DNA of 64,000 nt from Megalonaias nervosa (lineage: Eukaryota; Mollusca; Bivalvia; Unionida; Unionidae): NCBI GenBank assembly GCA_016617855.1, contig JAECUM010003194.1, positions 62,001 to 126,000 on the forward strand, in the 5' to 3' direction. Position 1 is the stretch's first letter. Each line of letters opens with the position of its first letter. The notes under the pieces are model-generated. The model was not told where the DNA came from. It saw only the letters and a program-made list of their open reading frames with translations, and made no database searches. This document shows positions 58,866 to 64,000 of the stretch, in pieces. Position numbers and translations under genes: made by a program.

Positions 58866-59299
58866 CTATCGTCTAACACTAAGACCACTCCCCGCTATTA
58901 GATTAGAAGTTATATTTTGTTCTTTTTCTGATAGTGGTACACCAGCCAACTCTGCTAATTTTTGATTTGCAGTTTGATTTATTATTTTACTAACATTTGC
59001 AGGCATCACTTCAGTGCTGGGTAATTTTACTGGCTGAGGTTTTCGTCGTATTAATCGTGCTAGTCTATCTTTGATTGCTGAGAATGCTTTGCTAGCAACA
59101 TCACCAACAACACCAATACCTTTTTCACGAACAACGTCAATAGCTTTCATTCCCAGTTGCTTTGCAATCGGTATTGCTTTTGGGGCTATCCTTGTAAATA
59201 GACCCTGAACAACATCACCTAGTCCATCCCCTTAGATTGCTTTATAGGTTGGTAATCTCGAATTTATTACCCTGACTATTACAGGTCCGCGTTGAGCAT
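58866..59299 (-). pseudogene. X-domain basic core-like protein, nearly whole
   Basis: The ATG at 59,299 is followed by frame breaks and a TAA (59,234), then GDGLGDVVQGLFTRIAPKAI and PIAKQLGMKAIDVVREKGIG. A basic/hydrophobic stretch with ARLIRRKPQPVKLPSTEV ends in GSGLSVRR. G-x-G-L-G-D-V followed by a hydrophobic helix and a basic tail is the adenovirus pX-like X-domain pattern. It lies between the major capsid gene and the coiled-coil gene. The E1 counterpart is at 16,812-17,166. Confidence 0.6.
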
Positions 59300-59331
59300 T
59301 ATGTATAATAATCTTATTTTATATTGTTTCT

Positions 59332-60328
59332 TTAATCACTGAAATAATCATCAGCGATTTCATTAATGAGGGACCGATACACATTAATATCCATGATACC
59401 GCCTGTAAATAATCTCTGACAAATAGCAGCTGCTTCATTAATGATTTCTGGAGAATTATTACTAGCTCGTTTTCCACCAATCAGAATTTCTAGTCTGTCC
59501 ACATCAGCATGGATGTTATTGGGACATGGAGTAATAAGACCACTTTCAGTAGTTTCTTTCTTACTTGGTGATAATGATTCCCTCCTTCGTCTGATTTCTT
59601 CAGATTCCAAATCTTCCTCTTCTTTTTGTTTTCTTGTTCGTTCAACCTCTTCAAGTTTCGACTTCATTTTTTTTTTCTTTTTGTTTTCTTGATTGTTTAG
59701 CTTCTTCAAGATTTGACTTAATTTCCTCTTCTCTTTGTTCTCTTGCTTGTCTTACTTGTTCAATATACTCGCGTACTGTATTGTCAAAAGTATTAAAATT
59801 ACCAACATCTTCCGCAGATCTGATTTGCGGAGTATCAGTAGCGATGCGATATACATCCCTAATCCAATCGGCTGATCTCATAGTTTTAACATATTCGGGT
59901 TTTACATACTTATCTCTTTCACGATAGCCATACGCGGCAATATCAATTACTTGGTTTTTGTCCCTGATAGCGGCAATACCTTCCTCCGTAAATTTATCTA
60001 TGATGCTAGTTCTAATTCTTGGCAGAGGTTGTGGCCGTTCTTCAGGTGGTGGTTGAGGAGGTTGCACGGGTGGTGGTTGAGCTGCTTGAATACGGCCAGC
60101 AGTATCGACAGGCAATGTTTCAAGAGCTTTCTGTGTTGCTTTAGCTGCTTTAACAATTTTCTTTGTTGGTTCGATAATTGGTTTAAATATTTTTTCTGCA
60201 CCTTCTGCAAATTCCACCTGAGACTCCTGACGCGCTTGTAGTTGTTGTTTAACATTATTACGAAGCGCAAGATATCTTTTAATTGCCTCTAGTCGTTGTC
60301 GAGCTAGTTTAGCTGTGTGAGATTCCAT
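59332..60328 (-). pseudogene. Coiled-coil virion-associated protein, one frameshift
   Basis: Start at 60,328 after TATATCAATA: MESHTAKLARQRLEAIKRYL. A helical N-terminus (residues 1-60), a proline-rich linker (PPPVQPPQPPPEERPQPLP at about residue 85), a second region with YVKPEYVKTMRSADWIRDVY and a charged Glu/Arg coil follow. A frameshift in a poly-A run near 59,670 moves to KKLNNQENKKKKKMKSKLEE, and it ends NINVYRSLINEIADDYFSD-like. The N-terminal helix aligns by eye with the E1 gene at 14,895. It is the first gene of the late block next to the right TIR. Confidence 0.62.
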
Positions 60329-60353
60329 TATTGATATAATAATGATTTAATTA

Positions 60354-60598
60354 CAGCAGCAGAGAGGGTGACAACCAACAGTGAGTGTCCGGGTACGTAA
60401 ACAAATACGCATAAAAAAAAAATATAAAAAAAAGTCAGCGATAAAGTAACAAAATGAGCTAACCCAATTAGAGAAATCTCGGTCGATTAGAGGCTTCGGT
60501 TTGACGTTATTGATCTTGTATTTTCAGCTTTTGTAGGAACCTTTATTTTTCATAAATAACGGACAACCAATTAGAGTCTGTTCACCCTCTCTGCTGCT
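60354..60598 (-). repeat. E2 right terminal inverted repeat
   Basis: Inner end CAGCAGCAGAGAGGGTGAC and outer end TTCACCCTCTCTGCTGCT are inverse copies of each other, and the whole segment is the inverse of 44,652-44,893 with few mismatches. Confidence 0.93.
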
Positions 60599-60603
60599 AT
60601 GTC
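60599..60603 (+). repeat. Right target-site duplication of E2 (ATGTC)
   Basis: ATGTC follows the E2 end and matches 44,647-44,651. After it the minisatellite unit continues. Confidence 0.85.
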
Positions 60604-60865
60604 TAATGTGCCTACTCTCTACATTGTTTCCATCTCTAATATATCTACTCTCTACATTGTTTCCATGTATAATATGTCTGCCCTCTACATTGTTTCCATG
60701 TCTAACGTGTCTACTCTCTAAATTGTTTTCATGTATAATATGTCTGCGGTGTACATTATTTCTATTTCTAATATGTCTGCTCTCAACATTGTTTCGATAT
60801 TTAAAATGTCTACTCTCTACATTGTTTCCATGTCTAATATGTCTACTCTCTACAGTGTTTCCATG
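60599..60865. repeat. 33-bp minisatellite, right part
   Basis: About 8 units of the same 33-bp repeat as 43,965-44,651, showing that E2 entered an existing array. Confidence 0.95.
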
Positions 60866-62966
60866 ATCTTCAAGCTGAGCTGTTCTTCACTAATATGACA
60901 TTACAATGAAAGCAGACTTGCAAAAGTGGTGTAAACGTATAGCCTAAAAAGAAGACTTTATGAGTTGTTTATGATCGTTTTGCACTTAAATAAGTTTACT
61001 TACGACCCATTCTAAATTTCATTAACTAATTTAACCCTAGTTGCTACCACTGAATTACATCTCGATATACGTGCCTCTTGCTATATTGTGCACGAAACCG
61101 ATTTAATAAGCCAGTTTCCATGATTCTAATTGCAGCAGCCATTTGTATTTGTGGGGAATTTCCTTTGCCTCTAGTTAGTTATTTATGACTCATCGAGTAC
61201 AGTAGCACATGCTTTGAATCCATACTAATGGGGAAAACCACATCCAATATCACAGAGAACTGACAATGCAAACTGCAGTTGTTTAAAAACGGCGTGCAAA
61301 GGCGCCTTCATTACGATATGGTAAACAAACAAACGTATCGTGGCCAAAATTACATGATTATCTAGGTGTCTACATTAAAATGTGGCAAAGTCAAGCGCAT
61401 TGTGGCCAAATGTGTTGATTATCTAAGAGTCACCATTAAAATTAAGTAAAGACAAACGTATCGTGGCCCAAATATCCTAATTATATATGAGTCGACATTA
61501 AAGTGCAGTAAAGACAGAGGTATTGGTATTGCATCGACAGAGCCAAGGTCCTTAAAAGCTATCCCAAGTATCGAATCTTTTGCCAAAATGCAAATACTGC
61601 TAACATAATGTCTACGCCTTTTATTAGTGTTGTTTACCAAAAGGCATGATGCTTCAAGAAAACGGAACGTACATTATATTCCTAATAAATAGGTATAAAG
61701 TGCATATCCCGATGTGTTGTGTTGGAGGTAAGGGTAAAGAAATTTTCAGAACTCAGTTTCTACTCGTCATCGGTATTGTATATTGTGTGAGGCAAGTGCC
61801 GAGAAAAAAAAATTCTTCTGAATAAATGATTATGACTTTTTAAACATTTAAAATTTTCGATTCCTTATAATTATCTGTTTGGGGCAGAGGTTCGTTCATC
61901 ATCAATATTGTTCTAATAGTTTTTGTTTATTTGTGCTTAGATACTCCATATGACGGTAATGGATTACAAGGAATCTGAAATGACTGAGTCAAGGACGAAA
62001 TATTTGCGAATCAGAAATAATTGTCCAATTAAGAATAGGTAACCGAAGAATAAACCATTTACGGAAAAATGGGCAGGACTTTTTCCTAGAAATATATAAT
62101 CAGTGAGCAACACTTGTTTGCAGACTGGTTTTCGATATCGAATGTGGGTTTTTTGGTTGGGGGTGGGAGGGTTTTTTAAAATTATTCTTTTTTCTTACAA
62201 ATGCACCTCATTATCAATCCGGATATATCGAAGGTTTAGTTGAAATGTGTTGATGGTAGAACGGAAGATGGGGAGGGATTTTGAGATTTCAAATGCTCAA
62301 AAATGTCTCGAACACACGTATTTAAGCGAAACTGGCATTTCTAACATGTATTTAATTTGAAAATACTACGAAGTGACCAATAGTTATCAGCTTTTAATAA
62401 TAAAATGACCGTTGGTAAACGTTATTTGTAAAAAGGTGTATACTAATTATAAGCTGGTTTGAAATCTAATTTGTCAAATATTCTGTCAGGCATGGATTTC
62501 AATATTCCTTTGTGTCTACATAGAAATCTTTGGGATAGATACTAAGTATGTTTAAACAGTAATCTAAGCGACGCACAAGTCAACTAAGTCAGGGACCCCG
62601 TAATGCTATGCGACGTACTGGATAGGCAAGCAAATGTATGAATCAAGTGTAAAAATTGTTTTGAAATTATAATTAAAAATATTTATATTATTCAGGAAGT
62701 AAACGTATAAACATTTTGAAATTGTTATGGAAAATACTGATGATATTATTCAAGTATTAAATACAAATAACTCAGATGGCGTTCAGTGACTCATATCTAC
62801 TCTTCGTCTCTTCTACTCCCAATCCACGTATTTTTGTTTGGTTGTATGGCTGTCACTGTATTGTTGGTGACCCACTGTGCATGGCATTATGCGTGAATGG
62901 CATTGTAAAGCTTGTGTCTTTTCTCCAAAACAGGTTTCAGCACTTGAATAGTACTTTTGCAGTTTC
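60866..62966. other. Gene-free stretch with a roughly 60-bp triplicate
   Basis: Three units with AACGTATCGTGGCC and ATTATCTAGGTGTC-like sequence occur at about 61,325-61,520. Otherwise no supported gene. Confidence 0.55.
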
Positions 62967-63693
62967 TCACTTCTTTGCAAATAAAGTTGTTGCGTCATAC
63001 GCTGGACTTGCGGTAGGAGCACAAAATTCTTCAAAATAGACAAGTTTGGAATTCAAATCGCAGTTATATCCGTAACATACAGTTCCTATTTGTTCGTAGG
63101 AAGCGGTCTCCCCAGGCCAGTACCATTTGCCCCGGTACTCACATCCCAATCCAGCGATGGTAGTTGGTACAATCTGAGTTGTTGGCGGTCGTACGATAGC
63201 TGTTTTTGATTGGAAAAATACTGGCGATTTAATGGTGGTGGCACTAGTATTACTTCTGGGATTATTGATGGAAAATTGGCAATGAACGTCGTCCCATTGT
63301 TTCACCAAACCATCGAAATCGCAATAGCTGCCAAAACACCAATTCAACACCTGTCCCGTTGAAATTTCCTGACCTGGTCTATACCAAGTACCTTGATGAA
63401 AACAAAGGTAACCCCGACTTGTCTTATCGAAGAAAGGTGCTGTAGTCGGCCTGATTCTTACAGGTAGTGTCACCGTCGTAGTTGTCTTTATGGTTCTGGC
63501 GGGATTTACCGTTGTTTGATTTTTAACTGATTCCTTAGCTATGTTTCCAGGTAATACTATGGGGACACCTGCATCATTTGTAGCTCTCTCTTTTGGAGGT
63601 AAGAATGATATTGGAGTCGTACTCCTCGCAAGAACAGTGCGGAGCAGCATTAACGCCAGGCACAACCCAGCTATATATTGCGCTCTGGAATCC
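62967..63693 (-). CDS. Terminal exon of a secreted protein with two Cys modules
   Basis: On the minus strand a TTTACTCTTTCTAATGCAG acceptor ends at 63,694 and the exon stays open to a TGA at 62,967. The first residues contain a hydrophobic signal-like core (YIAGLCLALMLLRTVLA), so the initiator Met is in an upstream exon. A Thr/Pro-rich linker separates two modules of about 45 residues with the same spacing: LCFHQGTWYRPGQEI, WCFGSYCDFDG, and GCEYRGKWYWPGETA, CYGYNCDLNS. Each ends with a further Cys. The modules resemble short VWC-like or mollusc shell-matrix Cys domains. It would be a secreted or matrix protein. Confidence 0.62.
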
Positions 63694-63694
63694 C

Positions 63695-64000
63695 TGCATT
63701 AGAAAGAGTAAAAGATGAAGTTGACTGTTTTGATATATTAATAATGATTTCGTGGTAAAGACAACTTAGAGTTTCCATCCGATCCCTGAAGATCAGCCTG
63801 AACCTGAGTCTGGAGATCTTTGCAACAAAATGCTAAGGTCTTTGCAACAAAATACTAAGATCAGATTCATAACTTAAAACTCAAGATATGATACTTGAAG
63901 CATATATGTTCCAGTTAGTATGCAAGTAGAGAAATCGAAGCAAACATTATGTGACATTTAGTATGTGTTACGACTCTACAGTCATAAACTAAGTAACAGA
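63695..64000. other. Probable intron with a short duplication
   Basis: TCTTTGCAACAAAAT occurs twice at about 63,818-63,852. This should be the intron upstream of the terminal exon. Confidence 0.4.

Larger units (their letters stand above)
44652..60598. mobile_element. E2: endogenised Maverick/Polinton-like element with PolB-helicase
   Basis: 15,947 bases from AGCAGCAGAGAGGG to its inverse, with 242-245 bp TIRs and a 5-bp target duplication. Contents left to right: ATPase (-), PLA2-like (+), integrase (+), HNH (-), PolB-helicase (-), Zn-ribbon (+), HNH-NUMOD (+), acidic ORF (+), then a minus-strand late block running from coiled-coil protein at the right end to an unknown gene at 53.6 kb. The virion genes correspond to those in E1, but replication genes do not. 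Breaks are fewer than in E1 and several genes are whole. Confidence 0.93.

Noticed and set aside
62776..63039. Plus-strand 87-codon ORF
   Set aside because: It is antisense to the spliced Cys-module exon, which has clear domain repeats and an acceptor site.

Overview
The window is AT-rich animal nuclear DNA: long gene-poor stretches, many microsatellites and 27-63 bp minisatellites, tRNA-derived SINEs, LINE relics, fold-back elements and a few candidate exons. The SINE types and the secreted Cys-module exon at the right end point to a mollusc, most likely a bivalve; this is inference, because no diagnostic host gene is present. It is not bacterial: late genes sit in decayed elements flanked by SINEs and minisatellites, and splice signals are visible.

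The main content is two endogenised Maverick/Polinton (adintovirus-like) elements of about 15-16 kb, each with terminal inverted repeats (TIRs). E1 (10,671-25,824) has, leftward on the minus strand, a fibre-like gene, a large unknown gene and a membrane-protein gene. Rightward on the plus strand it has packaging ATPase, coiled-coil protein, penton-like protein, X-domain core protein, double-jelly-roll major capsid protein, pVI-like protein, truncated adenain-like protease, chromodomain integrase and a classical protein-primed family-B DNA polymerase. A minus-strand HNH endonuclease and small unknown genes lie between integrase and polymerase. E2 (44,652-60,598) carries recognisable counterparts of the virion set (coiled-coil, X-domain, major capsid, pVI-like, protease, fibre, membrane protein, penton, ATPase). 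Its replication and accessory genes differ: a family-B polymerase fused to an SF1 helicase, a phospholipase-A2-like protein, a Zn-ribbon protein, two HNH endonucleases and a different integrase. Both elements are broken by stops and frameshifts, but a few reading frames are whole, including the E1 penton and pVI-like genes.

E2 inserted into a 33-bp minisatellite; the array continues on its other side and a 5-bp duplication (ATGTC) marks the insertion exactly.

Region by region: 1-10,670 is host DNA with tandem repeats, two LINE relics, two possible exons and a large diverged inverted repeat (8,732-10,545) next to E1. 10,671-25,824 is E1. 25,825-44,651 is host DNA with two SINEs, a fold-back element (27,883-29,071), one convincing coding exon (36,064-36,273), a cluster of minisatellites (37.3-42.7 kb, including a very homogeneous 53-bp array) and the left part of the 33-bp array. 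44,652-60,598 is E2. 60,599-64,000 is the rest of the array, a 60-bp repeat and the last exon of a secreted Cys-rich protein.
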